A stretch of DNA of 64,000 bases from assembly GCF_001612985.1 (NCBI RefSeq), contig NZ_BDBM01000004.1, forward strand, positions 186,001-250,000, read 5' to 3'. This document shows positions 41,038 through 50,236 of the stretch, in pieces. This stretch comes from Nocardia gamkensis NBRC 108242 (GTDB lineage: Bacteria > Actinomycetota > Actinomycetes > Mycobacteriales > Mycobacteriaceae). The translations under genes and the position numbers were made by a program. Position 1 is the stretch's first letter. Each line of letters begins with the position of its first letter. The notes below the pieces were generated by a model. The model was given only the letters and a program-made list of their open reading frames with translations, was not told where the DNA came from and searched no databases.

Positions 41038-41928
41038 TCAGGAGAAGACGACCGTCCGGCGGCCGTGCACCAGCACACGTCCCTCCAGATGCCAGCGCAG
41101 CCCGCGCGCCAGGACCACCCGCTCGATGTCGCGGCCCTGGCGGACCATGTCGCGCACTTCGTCCGCGTGATCGATGCGAATGACGTCCTGCTCGATGATC
41201 GGGCCCGCGTCCAGTTCCGCGGTCACGTAGTGACAGGTGGCGCCGATCAGCTTCACGCCGCGGGCGAACGCCTGGTGGTAGGGGCGAGCGCCGACGAACG
41301 ACGGCAAGAAGCTGTGATGGATGTTGATGGCCTTGCCCGCCCAGTGCTCGCACAGCTCGGCGGGCAGCACCTGCATGAACCTCGCCAGCACCACCGCGTG
41401 CGGGTTGTGCGCGTCCACCAGGGCGCGGACCTCCTCGAACGCCGGACCGCGCTCGGCCGGGTCCTTCGGGAACGGCACGTGATGGAACTTCACCCCGTGC
41501 GCCTCGGTCATCGCCGCGAGATCCGGGTGGTTGCCGATCACCGCCTCGATGGTGGCGGGCAGTTCACCGCTGGCGGCGCGCCCGAGCAGATCGTGCAGGC
41601 AGTGGCCGTCCTTGCTGACCAGCAGCACCGCGCGGCGGCGGGCGCGGGAGTCCAGCAATTGCCATTCGGTGTGCGGACCCAGGTCGGCCGCCACCCCGGC
41701 GAACCGGTCGCGCAGTTCCTCGATCCCGAACGGCACCGTCGCCGCCTTGATCGCCTGGCGAGTGAAGAACCAGCCCGTCTCCACGTCGGAGTGGTAGCCC
41801 GCCTCCACGATCGAGCCGCCGAACTCGGCGATGAACGACGTGATCCCGGCGATGATGCCCGGACGATCCGGGCAGCCGAGCGTCAGCACGTAGCGGCGGT
41901 CGTCCAGGACGGGTGGAGCGGAACTCAT
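41038..41928 (-). CDS. purU: Formyltetrahydrofolate deformylase
   Basis: 296-aa PurU, which hydrolyses 10-formyl-THF to formate and THF, balancing one-carbon pools. An N-terminal ACT domain (YVLTLGCPDRPGIIAGITSF) precedes the formyltransferase-like catalytic domain, with VLLVSKDGHCLHDLL, VIGNHPD, the catalytic HHSFLPSFVGARPYHQAF and EQDVIRIDHAD. It is an insertion relative to the mycobacterial gene order, where purU lies elsewhere. Confidence 0.94.
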   Translation of the reverse strand: MSSAPPVLDDRRYVLTLGCPDRPGIIAGITSFIAEFGGSIVEAGYHSDVETGWFFTRQAIKAATVPFGIEELRDRFAGVAADLGPHTEWQLLDSRARRRAVLLVSKDGHCLHDLLGRAASGELPATIEAVIGNHPDLAAMTEAHGVKFHHVPFPKDPAERGPAFEEVRALVDAHNPHAVVLARFMQVLPAELCEHWAGKAINIHHSFLPSFVGARPYHQAFARGVKLIGATCHYVTAELDAGPIIEQDVIRIDHADEVRDMVRQGRDIERVVLARGLRWHLEGRVLVHGRRTVVFS

Positions 41929-42074
41929 GCGTTCATCCTCGCAGGTGCGCCAGGCGGGATTCGCCGCGCCTTCGCCCAGTCTTCCCGTTGCAGGTGGTCG
42001 GCCCTATGCTTGAAGTCAATGAAGTCAATGAAGGCAATGGCGCTATTGCTGACACATGGAGTAGGTGAGTGGAC

Positions 42075-42326
42075 ATGGCGAGACTGACCGTCCGGGATCT
42101 ACCCGACGACGTACGCGAGGCGCTGCGTGTCCGCGCGGCACAGCACGGCCGCAGCACCGAGGCCGAGGTCCGCGCGATCCTCATCGAAGCAGTTACCCCG
42201 GCCGCCCAAGTCGAACTCGGTACATTGCTGGCGGAGATCGGTCGCGAGATCGAACTCACCGACGACGAAATCGACGCGCTGACCGCGCGTGACCGCCGCC
42301 CGGTTGTACCCCTGGAGTTCGAGTGA
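42075..42326 (+). CDS. FitA-type ribbon-helix-helix antitoxin
   Basis: 83-aa antitoxin. The N-terminal RHH DNA-binding motif ARLTVRDLPDDVREALRVRA is followed by HGRSTEAEVRAIL and a C-terminal acidic toxin-binding tail (ELTDDEIDALTARDRRP). The ATG at 42075 gives the usual FitA start; GTG 42069 is possible. It overlaps the toxin start by GTGA. It is predicted to bind and neutralise the PIN toxin and repress the pair. Confidence 0.88.
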   Translation: MARLTVRDLPDDVREALRVRAAQHGRSTEAEVRAILIEAVTPAAQVELGTLLAEIGREIELTDDEIDALTARDRRPVVPLEFE

Positions 42327-42739
42327 TCCTTCTGGACACCACTGTCCTCTCCGAACCGCTTCGCAAGGCGCCGGACCCTCGTGTAGTCGCCTGGATCGAT
42401 GCTCAGCCCTTGCGCACCTTGTACCTGTCGGCGACTACCGTGGCCGAACTGCGGTTCGGCATTGCCGCGATGCCAGAGGGCAGGCGACGAGAAGTTCTCC
42501 GCGACAGGCTCGAGACTCGGGTATTGCCTCTGTTCGCGGGGCGAGTTCTCGCTTTCGACCTGGCCGCCTCCACCGCGTACGCCGAACTCATGGCCGCCGC
42601 CCGCGCCGCCGGGGCCGCGATCGGAACCGCCGACGGCTATATCGCCGCGACGGCGGGCGCCGCGAACATGGCCGTGGCCACACGCGATACCGCGCCCTTC
42701 CGGGCTGCCGGAGTACCTGTCATAGACCCATGGTGTTAG
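42323..42739 (+). CDS. FitB/VapC-type PIN domain toxin
   Basis: 138-aa PIN-domain ribonuclease. The acidic active site is intact: Asp in ILLDTTVLSE, Glu in TTVAELRFG, Asp in IGTADGYIAATA, and a fourth in VATRDTAPF. It is expected to cleave a specific RNA when released from the overlapping antitoxin. Start is a GTG coupled to the antitoxin stop. The pair lies in a segment that interrupts an otherwise conserved gene order. Confidence 0.9.
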   Translation: MILLDTTVLSEPLRKAPDPRVVAWIDAQPLRTLYLSATTVAELRFGIAAMPEGRRREVLRDRLETRVLPLFAGRVLAFDLAASTAYAELMAAARAAGAAIGTADGYIAATAGAANMAVATRDTAPFRAAGVPVIDPWC

Positions 42740-42821
42740 TGCCCGCTAGGCGCTCGGCTCGGGCGGGCCGAACTCCACCCGGCGGCGGCGAGTCGTCTTC
42801 GCTCGACTATTCGTGTCGTGG

Positions 42822-43376
42822 TCAGAGGTTGTAAAACGGCTCCGCGTAGTGGAATTCGCCGGCGATCCGGGAGTCGTAGGCCGACAAGGAGCGGACCTGG
42901 AAGTGGCTGATCCAGGCCGGGTCGTCCGGGGTGATGCCGAGACGGGCGGCGGGGACGAAACCGAAGCGCGGGTAGAACTCCAGGCTGCCGAGCAGGCCGA
43001 TCAGGGGTTCGTCGAGGGCGTCGGCGGCGCCGAGCGCCGCGTGCATGAGGGCCGAACCGACCCCGGAGCCTTGATGATCGGCGAGCACACCGATCGGGCC
43101 GAGCGCCAGCACGGGGAACGGGCCGACGGCGGCTCTGGTCAGGCACAGGTGGCCCACCACGCTGTCGTGCTCGATCGCCACCAGGGAGAGCGTCGGGATC
43201 CAGCCCTCGTCGCTGCGCAACCGCGTGATCAGGTTCACCTCGGGCGGATCGGCGCTGCCACCGGGCACGGCGGCGCCATCGGTATCGCCGGCACCGGCAT
43301 AGCGCGGTGCGAATGCGCTGCGGTGCACCGCAGCGATCGCAGCGGCATCGTCGGCGCGTTCGCGACGGATCAGCAC
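42822..43376 (-). CDS. GNAT family N-acetyltransferase
   Basis: 184-aa acetyltransferase of the GNAT fold. The acetyl-CoA pyrophosphate loop region is [18 protein letters not shown] (Q-x-x-G-x-G/A), preceded by the beta4 strand VLALGPIGV, with a late [11 protein letters not shown] motif common in the YhbS-like group. Acceptor unknown. It is encoded opposite to the toxin-antitoxin pair and deoC. Confidence 0.85.
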   Translation of the reverse strand: MLIRRERADDAAAIAAVHRSAFAPRYAGAGDTDGAAVPGGSADPPEVNLITRLRSDEGWIPTLSLVAIEHDSVVGHLCLTRAAVGPFPVLALGPIGVLADHQGSGVGSALMHAALGAADALDEPLIGLLGSLEFYPRFGFVPAARLGITPDDPAWISHFQVRSLSAYDSRIAGEFHYAEPFYNL

Positions 43377-43531
43377 GGTCGTCTCCTCCCGAACGAAGTA
43401 GGGCCCATCCGCACACGTTAGTCAGTCGACCGTGGCGAAACGTTCTCCGATGCGCCATCAGCTACGAGTGTGCGGGAAGTGGCGCCAGGCGCGCAACGGA
43501 ATTCGCCTCCGGTGTGCCAGACTCTCACCCC

Positions 43532-44200
43532 ATGGCAAGTTCCGCGTCGCTGACCAGGGCCGAAGTGGCCGCCATGATCGATCACACGCTGCTCGCCCCG
43601 GAGGCGGCGCCCGCCGAGGTCGACGTGTTGATCGAGGACGCGCGGGCATTGGGCGTGCTCGCGATCTGTGTGTCGCCGTCCATGTTGCCGGTGCGCGCGC
43701 CCGGACTGGTGGTCGCGACGGTCGCCGGATTCCCTTCGGGGAAGCATCATTCGCTGGTGAAGGGCGCCGAGGCGCGGCTCGCGGTGGACCAGGGCGCGGC
43801 CGAGGTCGACATGGTCATCGATGTCGGCGCGGCCCGCGCGGGGGATTACACGGCGGTGCTCGCCGACATCGTCACGGTGCGCGAAGCGGTGGGCGATCGG
43901 GCCCTGTTGAAAGTGATCATCGAATCCGCCGCCCTGCCGGACGAAGCGATCGTGCAGGTGTGCCGGGTCGCCGAGCGCGCGGGAGCCGATTTCGTGAAGA
44001 CCTCCACGGGGTTTCATCCCGCCGGCGGCGCGAGCGTCCACGCCGTGCGGTTGATGGCCGAAACGGTCGGCGGGCGGCTCGGCGTCAAGGCCAGCGGCGG
44101 GATCCGGACCGCCGAGGCGGCCGCGGAGCTGATCGCGGCGGGCGCGACCCGGCTCGGGCTGTCGAGATCCCGCGAGGTGCTCAACGGCTTCGCGCCCTGA
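43532..44200 (+). CDS. deoC: Deoxyribose-phosphate aldolase
   Basis: 222-aa DeoC, interconverting 2-deoxyribose-5-phosphate with acetaldehyde and glyceraldehyde-3-phosphate. Motifs are [39 protein letters not shown], the Schiff-base Lys in [10 protein letters not shown] and a second catalytic Lys in [10 protein letters not shown]. It matches Rv0478 in position. The frame is open upstream; ATG 43532 matches the family N-terminus. Confidence 0.95.
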   Translation: MASSASLTRAEVAAMIDHTLLAPEAAPAEVDVLIEDARALGVLAICVSPSMLPVRAPGLVVATVAGFPSGKHHSLVKGAEARLAVDQGAAEVDMVIDVGAARAGDYTAVLADIVTVREAVGDRALLKVIIESAALPDEAIVQVCRVAERAGADFVKTSTGFHPAGGASVHAVRLMAETVGGRLGVKASGGIRTAEAAAELIAAGATRLGLSRSREVLNGFAP

Positions 44201-44252
44201 TCGGCAGCCGAAAAGCGTTCGTGGATATCCGGTCTTCCCCCGTCTGTTTACG

Positions 44253-44270
44253 CAACGCCCGAAGGCGTTG
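44253..44270. terminator. Hairpin between convergent deoC and DUF2993 gene
   Basis: CAACGCC-CGAA-GGCGTTG, a perfect 7-bp stem with a stable CGAA tetraloop between two convergent genes. Confidence 0.65.
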
Positions 44271-44283
44271 TGGCGGGGCGCGT

Positions 44284-45006
44284 TCAGCAGCGCATGTCGG
44301 AGCTGTCGCCCGCGGGCTCGAGCTGGGTGCGTCCACCCGACAGGTGGACCGCGACGCCGGAGTCGGTGACCTGTAGTTCGGTCGCCGCCATGCCGAGCGG
44401 GTAGCTCTGCAAGCTCTGGGTGAACAGGTCGACGATGCTCTGCACCAGGTCGGCGGGCAGGCCCATGCCGAGCAGCTCCGCCGACATCGTCTCCACCTGC
44501 ACCGTCCCGTTCACGATCTGGGGCTTCAGCTGGAGCTGGGCGAGGCCGCCGAGCACCGACAGGGTGAGCAGGCCGGTACTCGCCGAGGAGCTGACGTCAC
44601 TGACCATGCTGCCGAGGGTCTCCTTGATCCCCTCGTTGCTCCACGTGACATCGGCCGAGGAACTGCCGATCTCGCCGCCACCGTGGTCGGCGAGGTCGAC
44701 GTCCCGGAAGACGGCGTGCACCACCATCCCGACGGCGGGACCGAACTTGGTGTCGTCGCTGTTCACCCGCACCGAGGGCACCTTGCCGTCGATCCAGGTG
44801 ATCAGCATCGGCTTGGGGCCGAAGCCGACGTCGATCTTCGATCCCATCTCCTTCTCGAACTGCGAACTGATGCACTTCGACACCGTGTGCCTGGCATAGG
44901 CCTCGCCGCCGACCAGGATCGTGGCGAGCAGAACAGCTACCACGGTCAGGGCGATCAGCAGGGCTCGCCGGTTGATCGTCTTGGTGGAGGTTGTGTTCGT
45001 ACTCAT
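44284..45006 (-). CDS. DUF2993 (LmeA-like) envelope protein
   Basis: 240-aa protein with one N-terminal transmembrane or uncleaved signal segment (LLIALTVVAVLLATILVGGEAYA, residues 14-36) and an exported DUF2993 domain (CISSQFEKEMGSKIDVGFGP; VNSDDTKFGPAVGMVVHAVF). DUF2993 includes mycobacterial LmeA, a phosphatidylinositol-binding protein needed for lipomannan elongation. Position matches the membrane protein Rv0479c. It is divergent from an AbiEi-like gene. Confidence 0.8.
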   Translation of the reverse strand: MSTNTTSTKTINRRALLIALTVVAVLLATILVGGEAYARHTVSKCISSQFEKEMGSKIDVGFGPKPMLITWIDGKVPSVRVNSDDTKFGPAVGMVVHAVFRDVDLADHGGGEIGSSSADVTWSNEGIKETLGSMVSDVSSSASTGLLTLSVLGGLAQLQLKPQIVNGTVQVETMSAELLGMGLPADLVQSIVDLFTQSLQSYPLGMAATELQVTDSGVAVHLSGGRTQLEPAGDSSDMRC

Positions 45007-45099
45007 GGCGAAAATTCTTCCCGACCTTTCTGTGCCGTCTCTGAGGAGGCAGTGAGGGGTTCGAATGTGACATGCAGCACAAAAACCGAGCGTAGCCTG

Positions 45100-45714
45100 A
45101 TGCCCATGGCTGGCGATGTGGCAAGCCGCGCGATCGGATCCGCGGAACAAGGATGGCGTGTTCTGCGCCGCTGGGCCGGTCGGCACGCCGGTTTCTTCAC
45201 GACTCGGCAGGTACTGCGCACGGGGTGCGGGGCGCGAGTGCGGGCAGGCCTGGGCGACGGTTCGGTGACCAGGGCAGGAATCGGCATGCTGCGGTTGGCC
45301 GGGTGGCCGGAAGGTCCGCTCGACGAATACGCGATGTGGGCTGCCTGGTTCGACGGCGCCGCGGTGGTCTCCCATCAGAGTGCGGCGGAGCTGCACGGGC
45401 TCGGCAGCCTCGGTCCGCGGTTCCTGCACCTGTCCGTGCGCGCGGGACGTCCACCGGTGACGCCGCGGCTGGCGGTCGTGCGCCGGTCGCTGGCCGGCGC
45501 CGATGTGGAATCGGCGGGCCCGTTCCTGGTGACGACGCCGGTGCGCACGGTGCTGGACCTGGCCGAGGGCGATATCGGGCAGGCGGCGTTGAACGAGGTG
45601 GTCGCCGACGCGGTCGCCATCGACCGCTGCGCGGGCCGGGAGATCACCGACGCGGGAGCGCGCCTCTCGCCCCGCGCGGCGAGACGGGTGTACCAGGCGC
45701 TAGCCGTAGCGTGA
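45100..45714 (+). CDS. AbiEi-antitoxin-like winged-helix protein
   Basis: 204-aa protein. The N-terminal segment WRVLRRWAGRHAGFFTTRQV resembles the AbiEi-type N-terminal wHTH found in type IV antitoxin-like proteins. The middle AAWFDGAAVVSHQSAAELHG and FLVTTPVRTVLDLAEGD are hallmarks of that actinobacterial group. No AbiEii nucleotidyltransferase partner follows; the next gene is convergent. It is therefore a solitary member, possibly a regulator. Start is ATG 45100 or ATG 45106. Confidence 0.6.
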   Translation: MPMAGDVASRAIGSAEQGWRVLRRWAGRHAGFFTTRQVLRTGCGARVRAGLGDGSVTRAGIGMLRLAGWPEGPLDEYAMWAAWFDGAAVVSHQSAAELHGLGSLGPRFLHLSVRAGRPPVTPRLAVVRRSLAGADVESAGPFLVTTPVRTVLDLAEGDIGQAALNEVVADAVAIDRCAGREITDAGARLSPRAARRVYQALAVA

Positions 45715-45725
45715 CGAAACTCCGG

Positions 45726-46532
45726 CTAGCTCGGATCGAGCGGCGCGACGGCCGACCACGGCACCGAGAGCACATTGTCGCGCAGGCGACGGCGGTAGGG
45801 GCGGATCGGGAAACCTTCCGCGCGCAAGGCCTGGGCAGCCACACGCCAGCGGACACGAGGACCGAACGGCGCCATCGGCGCGGCGTGAGCCCACGCACGA
45901 TCGGCTGCCGCGAGCAGCGCGTGGATGGGTTCCCCGGGGACATTGCGGTGGATCAGCGCCTTGGGCAGGCGTTCGGCGAGGTCGGAGGGCCGCTCGACGG
46001 TGAACGGATCCCAGGCCAGCGTGAGCGAGCGCGGCCCGTCGCGGTCGAGCAGGATCCACGCGCAGCGCCTGCCCAATTCGTCGCAGGTGCCGTCGACCAG
46101 CAGTCCGTCCGGCGCCAGCCCCGCCAGGACGGTCGACCACGCGTCCGGGACCGCCGATTCCGGATACTGCCGCAGCACATTGAAGGCGCGAACGAGGACC
46201 GGTCGCAGCCCCGCCAATTCGAAGCCGCCGCGTGCGAAGGTGACGCCGTCGCGGCCGGGCACCACGCGCTGCGGGTCGATCTCGAGCCCCACCACGCGCA
46301 CGTCGGCGCGGATCGTGCGCAGGCGCGCCGCCAGCTCGAAGGTGGTCCACGGGCTCGCGCCGTACCCGAGGTCGACCACCAGCGGATCGGGTGCGCAGGC
46401 CAGCCGGTCGGCGACGAGGTCGTCGTTGATCAGCCGGCGGTCGCTGCGACGGAGGCGGTTGACGGCGGTGGTGCCACGGGTGATGTTGCCGACCGGTCGG
46501 GTCAGCGAGTGGGGTGCTGTTCTTCCAGCCAC
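45726..46532 (-). CDS. SAM-dependent methyltransferase-like protein
   Basis: 268-aa protein with a recognisable SAM fold: LVVDLGYGASPWTTFELAARL (motif I region) and VVGLEIDPQRV, then APDGLLVDGTCDELG and a helical C-terminus. Its GTG at 46532 lies 31 nt inside the end of the DUF2505 gene upstream, so translation is likely coupled. It replaces the amidohydrolase gene found at this place in mycobacteria. Substrate unknown. Confidence 0.7.
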   Translation of the reverse strand: MAGRTAPHSLTRPVGNITRGTTAVNRLRRSDRRLINDDLVADRLACAPDPLVVDLGYGASPWTTFELAARLRTIRADVRVVGLEIDPQRVVPGRDGVTFARGGFELAGLRPVLVRAFNVLRQYPESAVPDAWSTVLAGLAPDGLLVDGTCDELGRRCAWILLDRDGPRSLTLAWDPFTVERPSDLAERLPKALIHRNVPGEPIHALLAAADRAWAHAAPMAPFGPRVRWRVAAQALRAEGFPIRPYRRRLRDNVLSVPWSAVAPLDPS

Positions 46533-47023
46533 TTGACCGTGAACTCGGCCTCGCCGCGGAATAGGTCGACCAGGTTCACCAGCATCAGCTGCTCCAGGCG
46601 CGGCCCGACCATCGGGATGAACACCTTCGCCTCCGAGGAGAAGCGCATGGTGCAACCGGTGTCGGTGGGGAAAAGGCGGATGGTGCCGCCGAGGCTGCCG
46701 GGGCCCGCCGGAATGGCCGCCGAGTACTTGCCGGTGACCTCGTCCGGGGCGAACGGGCTGTAGGTCTCCTTGCGGGTGATCACCATGTCCTTGCGGATGA
46801 CCGTCTGGGCGATCTCCGGCAGCATCTCGCGGGGCAGGATGTGGTGCAGTTCGACGTCGATCCCGCCGTCGCCCGCCTCCAGCCGGACCACCTCGTTGCC
46901 GGGCGAGTACTTCCTCATCTCCTGCATCCGCGCGTCCCAGTAATCGCGGTTCGACAGCGCCGCGTACAGCTCTTTTGTGGTGTGCAGCGGATAGCGGGCG
47001 GAGTAGTCCAATCGGCGTGCCAT
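46502..47023 (-). CDS. DUF2505 (SRPBCC-like) protein, copy 1
   Basis: 173-aa DUF2505 protein, matching Rv0481c. It has the START/SRPBCC-like pattern: LDYSARYPLHTTKELYAALS, a central DVELHHILPREMLPEIAQTV and a C-terminal helix GPRLEQLMLVNLVDLFRGEAEF. A hydrophobic ligand is likely but unknown. A second, diverged copy lies just upstream on the same strand. Confidence 0.82.
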   Translation of the reverse strand: MARRLDYSARYPLHTTKELYAALSNRDYWDARMQEMRKYSPGNEVVRLEAGDGGIDVELHHILPREMLPEIAQTVIRKDMVITRKETYSPFAPDEVTGKYSAAIPAGPGSLGGTIRLFPTDTGCTMRFSSEAKVFIPMVGPRLEQLMLVNLVDLFRGEAEFTVKWLEEQHPTR

Positions 47024-47143
47024 GGGCTCACACGTTACTGGGTGCGGCACCGCCGACCTCGGCGGGCGGGGGGAGTGCGGACCTGCCACGAACGCGGGGA
47101 CCGCAGGTGTGACGTCGAACAAAGTCCGCATTCCCCGCGTGGA

Positions 47144-47629
47144 TCAGTGCTCCGCGAGCCAGCGGCCGGTGAATTCCGCCTCGTTCTTCAGCAGCTCGGT
47201 GAGATGCTCCGCGATCGCCTTCTCGATCTTGCTGCCGAACAGCGGGATCTTCACCTCGATGGTGCCATCGACCGTGGCGACGGTGCCGGAGCCGTCGGCG
47301 GCCAGCGTGACGGTGCCGCGCACCTCGGCGGGCGCGCCCTCGACGCGGGCTTCGAAGTCGGCCCGATCGCCGGTCCAGTCTTCGACGCGCGGGATGATCA
47401 GATCGCCGGGGCGCACCGCGGTGACCGCGGCGGGCAGCTGTTCGGCGGCGATGGCCTGCACCATCTCGACGCGCACCTGATCACCGCTGACGGCGACCGA
47501 ATCCAACCGGGCATTGGGGCCGCCGACCGCCGCGATGCGATCCTTCCAGTACTGATCGTTCGCGAACGCCGCGCGCACCGCGGCGGGCGGATGAGAGTAG
47601 CGGGCCGTGTACGCCAGCGGTGTAGCCAT
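47144..47629 (-). CDS. DUF2505 (SRPBCC-like) protein, copy 2
   Basis: 161-aa paralogue of the neighbouring DUF2505 protein. The shared pattern is YTARYSHPPAAVRAAFANDQYW at the N-terminus (compare YSARYPLHTTKELYAALSNRDYW) and SKIEKAIAEHLTELLKNEAEF at the C-terminus. The two probably arose by tandem duplication. The ATG at 47629 lies within a direct-repeat region shared with the murB leader, from which it diverges. Confidence 0.8.
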   Translation of the reverse strand: MATPLAYTARYSHPPAAVRAAFANDQYWKDRIAAVGGPNARLDSVAVSGDQVRVEMVQAIAAEQLPAAVTAVRPGDLIIPRVEDWTGDRADFEARVEGAPAEVRGTVTLAADGSGTVATVDGTIEVKIPLFGSKIEKAIAEHLTELLKNEAEFTGRWLAEH

Positions 47630-47870
47630 GGGTGCACACGCTACCGTGCAGCGCCGGAGCCACACGAGTGGTGTTGTCCGATCCGCTCGCGGGCCGAACG
47701 ACGCCCCTGCGGCCATCGGCGCGCCGCTATCGGGTGGCGCTCGTGCCGTCCGAGTGGTGCCATCCGATCCGCCGCCAGAGGAATACACCAGCGTGTAGCC
47801 GTCAGCACGCACGCTACCGTTTAGCACCGTGCGAACTTCACGAGTTGTGCCGTCGGACCTCCTCGCCGGT
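47620..47870. repeat. Degenerate direct repeats in the murB/DUF2505 divergent region
   Basis: The block from GTGTAGCC through ACACGCTACCGT to GAGTGGTGTTGTCCGATCCG (about 47620-47690) reappears as GTGTAGCC, GCACGCTACCGT and GAGTTGTGCCGTCGGACCTC (about 47797-47865), the latter entering the murB reading frame. A third partial unit, CGAGTGGTGCCATCCGATCC, lies near 47752. All three would encode RVV-x-SD if read in the proper frame, so the murB 5' end appears duplicated upstream. Confidence 0.6.
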
Positions 47871-48923
47871 ACCGGTGCGCGGCTGCGCGCCGACGTGCGG
47901 CTGGCGGAGCTGACCACACTGCGGGTCGGCGGCCCCGCCCTGGTCGCCGAATGCGCGACGACCGAGGCCCTGGTCGCGACGGTGCGCGCACTGGACGAGG
48001 CGGGCGTCCCGGTCCTGCTGCTCGCGGGTGGCTCCAATCTGCTCATCAGCGACGACGGCTTCGACGGCGTAGTGGTCCTGGTCGCCACCACCGGCGTCGA
48101 GATCGGCGACGGCGGTGTGATCGCCGAGGCGGGCGCGAACTGGGACGCCGTGGTGCGTGCGACGGTCGACGCCGGTCTCGGGGGACTGGAGTGCCTGTCC
48201 GGCATTCCCGGTTCGGCGGGCGCGACGCCCGTGCAGAACGTGGGCGCCTACGGCGCGGAAGTGGCGGGCCTGCTGCGCCGGGTGCGCCTGCTGGACCGCG
48301 CGAGCGGGGAGATCCGCTGGGTGGAGCCCGGCGAACTCGGATTCGGTTATCGCACCAGCGTGCTCAAACACCGTGACGACGCCGTCGTGCTCGCGGTCGA
48401 GTTCGCGCTGCGCCCGGACGGTTCCAGCGTGCCGCTGCGTTACGGCGAACTGGCCTCGGTGCTGGGCGCCGGGGACGGGGAGTCCCGGCCCGCGGCACAG
48501 GTCCGGGACGCGGTGCTGCGGTTGCGCGCGGGCAAAGGCATGGTGCTCGATCCCACCGACCACGACACCTGGAGTGCGGGCTCGTTTTTCACCAACCCGG
48601 TCGTCGCGCCGGAGCGGGTGGCGCAGGTGCGCGCCGCGATCGCCGCGCACCTGGGCGATGTCGCGGTGCCGACCTATCCGGCGCCGGACGGGGTCAAGTT
48701 CTCGGCGGGCTGGCTGATCGAGCGCGCGGGTTTCGCCAAGGGCTTCCCCGGCGCCGGAGCGCCCGCTCGGCTGTCGACGAAACACACACTGGCGCTGACC
48801 AATCGCGGCGCCGCCGGTGCCGCCGATCTGGTGGCGCTGGCCCGGACGGTCCGCGACGGCGTCGCCGAGCGCTTCGGGATCCGGCTGGAGCCGGAGCCGG
48901 TCACCGTGGGCGTCACGCTCTGA
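47829..48923 (+). CDS. murB: UDP-N-acetylenolpyruvoylglucosamine reductase
   Basis: 364-aa MurB, an FAD enzyme that makes UDP-N-acetylmuramate for peptidoglycan. [20 protein letters not shown] binds FAD pyrophosphate; GYRTSVLKH carries the Tyr/Arg pair; the proton-donating Ser is in [11 protein letters not shown]; the active-site Glu lies near the C-terminus ([12 protein letters not shown]). Start is a GTG. It is followed by an L,D-transpeptidase gene, the same murB-ldt order as in mycobacteria. Confidence 0.95.
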   Translation: MRTSRVVPSDLLAGTGARLRADVRLAELTTLRVGGPALVAECATTEALVATVRALDEAGVPVLLLAGGSNLLISDDGFDGVVVLVATTGVEIGDGGVIAEAGANWDAVVRATVDAGLGGLECLSGIPGSAGATPVQNVGAYGAEVAGLLRRVRLLDRASGEIRWVEPGELGFGYRTSVLKHRDDAVVLAVEFALRPDGSSVPLRYGELASVLGAGDGESRPAAQVRDAVLRLRAGKGMVLDPTDHDTWSAGSFFTNPVVAPERVAQVRAAIAAHLGDVAVPTYPAPDGVKFSAGWLIERAGFAKGFPGAGAPARLSTKHTLALTNRGAAGAADLVALARTVRDGVAERFGIRLEPEPVTVGVTL

Positions 48924-48991
48924 CGCGCTGAGGCCGACACCACACGCCGCGGAAACGAGACCGGCCGCGCGCCGCGCGTAGATTCGACGAA

Positions 48992-50230
48992 GTGAACCAC
49001 CGTCCGATGATCCGCCGATCGGTTGCCGTGGCGTCGGCCGTCCTGCTGGTGGTCGTCGCCCTGGTGGCCGGTTGCACGATAGACCGTGACTCCGGCCCGT
49101 CGAGTCGCGACTCCGGCCCGATCGCCAAAGTGAAGTTGACCCCCGCAGACGACGACACCGATGTCAACCCGACCGCCCCGGTCTCGGTGACGATCAGCGA
49201 CGGCACCATCGATCAGGTCGCGCTGACCAACGCCGCTGGCAAGCAGGTGCGCGGTGAGTTCGCTCCGGATCGGCGCGGCTACACCATCACCGAGCCGCTC
49301 GGCTACGACGCCACCTACACCTGGTCGGGCACCGCCGTCGGCACCGATGGCAAGCCGATCCCGATCGATGGCTCGTTCCGCACCCTCGCGCCCAAGAACA
49401 CCGTCCCCGCGACCCTGAACATCGGTGACAACCAGGAGGTCGGCATCGCGGCGCCGATCATCTTGCAGTTCAAGTCCTCGGTCGTGAACAAGGCCGCGGT
49501 GGAGAAGGCGCTCACGATCACCACCGACCCGCCCACCGAGGGCGCGTGGGCCTGGTTCCCGGACGACGGCGGCTCCCGCCTGCACTGGCGTCCGAAGAAC
49601 TACTGGACCCCGGGGACGAGCGTGCACGTCTCGGCTCGGCTCTACGGATTGGACCTGGGCGCGGGCAACTACGGCGATTCCGATCTGACCACGGATTTCC
49701 GCGTCGGCCGCAGCCAGATCGTCAAGGCGAGCGCTCCCAGCCACCGCATCCAGGTGGTGCGTGACGGGCGGACCGTGTTCGATCTCGCGGCCAGTTACGG
49801 CGAGGGCAACGAACCGCGCAACGTGACCCGCTCCGGCGTTCACGTGGTCACCGAGAAATACGAAGACTTCATGATGTCGAACCCGCCGTACTACACCAAC
49901 GTTCGCGAACGCTGGGCGGTACGCATCTCCAACAACGGCGAATTCATCCACGCCAACCCGGAATCGCTGTCGGCGCAAGGCTCGGCGAACGTCACCAACG
50001 GGTGCATCAACCTGTCGCCCGCCGACGCCCAGGCCTATTTCCCCACGGCTTTGTACGGCGATCCGGTGGAGGTGACCGGAACCTCGATCCCGCTCTCGGC
50101 CGCCGACGGCGACCTCTACGACTGGACCATCGACTGGAGCACCTGGAAGACCATGTCGGCGTTGCAAGGCGCGCCGTCGCCCGTGGTCTCCGCCACGCCC
50201 CTGCCCCCGCAGCCCGCGGGAGCGCGCTGA
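48992..50230 (+). CDS. L,D-transpeptidase lipoprotein (LprQ/Rv0483-like)
   Basis: 412-aa exported enzyme forming 3-3 peptidoglycan cross-links. A lipoprotein signal peptide ends in the lipobox LVAGC (Cys28). Two Ig-like domains (residues 40-240) precede the YkuD catalytic domain, whose His is in [11 protein letters not shown] and whose nucleophilic Cys is in [14 protein letters not shown]. Domain layout matches mycobacterial Ldt enzymes. It follows murB and would act on its downstream product. Confidence 0.94.
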   Translation: MNHRPMIRRSVAVASAVLLVVVALVAGCTIDRDSGPSSRDSGPIAKVKLTPADDDTDVNPTAPVSVTISDGTIDQVALTNAAGKQVRGEFAPDRRGYTITEPLGYDATYTWSGTAVGTDGKPIPIDGSFRTLAPKNTVPATLNIGDNQEVGIAAPIILQFKSSVVNKAAVEKALTITTDPPTEGAWAWFPDDGGSRLHWRPKNYWTPGTSVHVSARLYGLDLGAGNYGDSDLTTDFRVGRSQIVKASAPSHRIQVVRDGRTVFDLAASYGEGNEPRNVTRSGVHVVTEKYEDFMMSNPPYYTNVRERWAVRISNNGEFIHANPESLSAQGSANVTNGCINLSPADAQAYFPTALYGDPVEVTGTSIPLSAADGDLYDWTIDWSTWKTMSALQGAPSPVVSATPLPPQPAGAR

Positions 50231-50236
50231 CCGGTT

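Noticed and set aside
44284..45429. A long minus-strand extension of the DUF2993 gene into the AbiEi-like gene.
   Set aside because: The transmembrane start at 45006 gives a complete exported protein; the extension would overlap a supported + strand gene and adds no domain.
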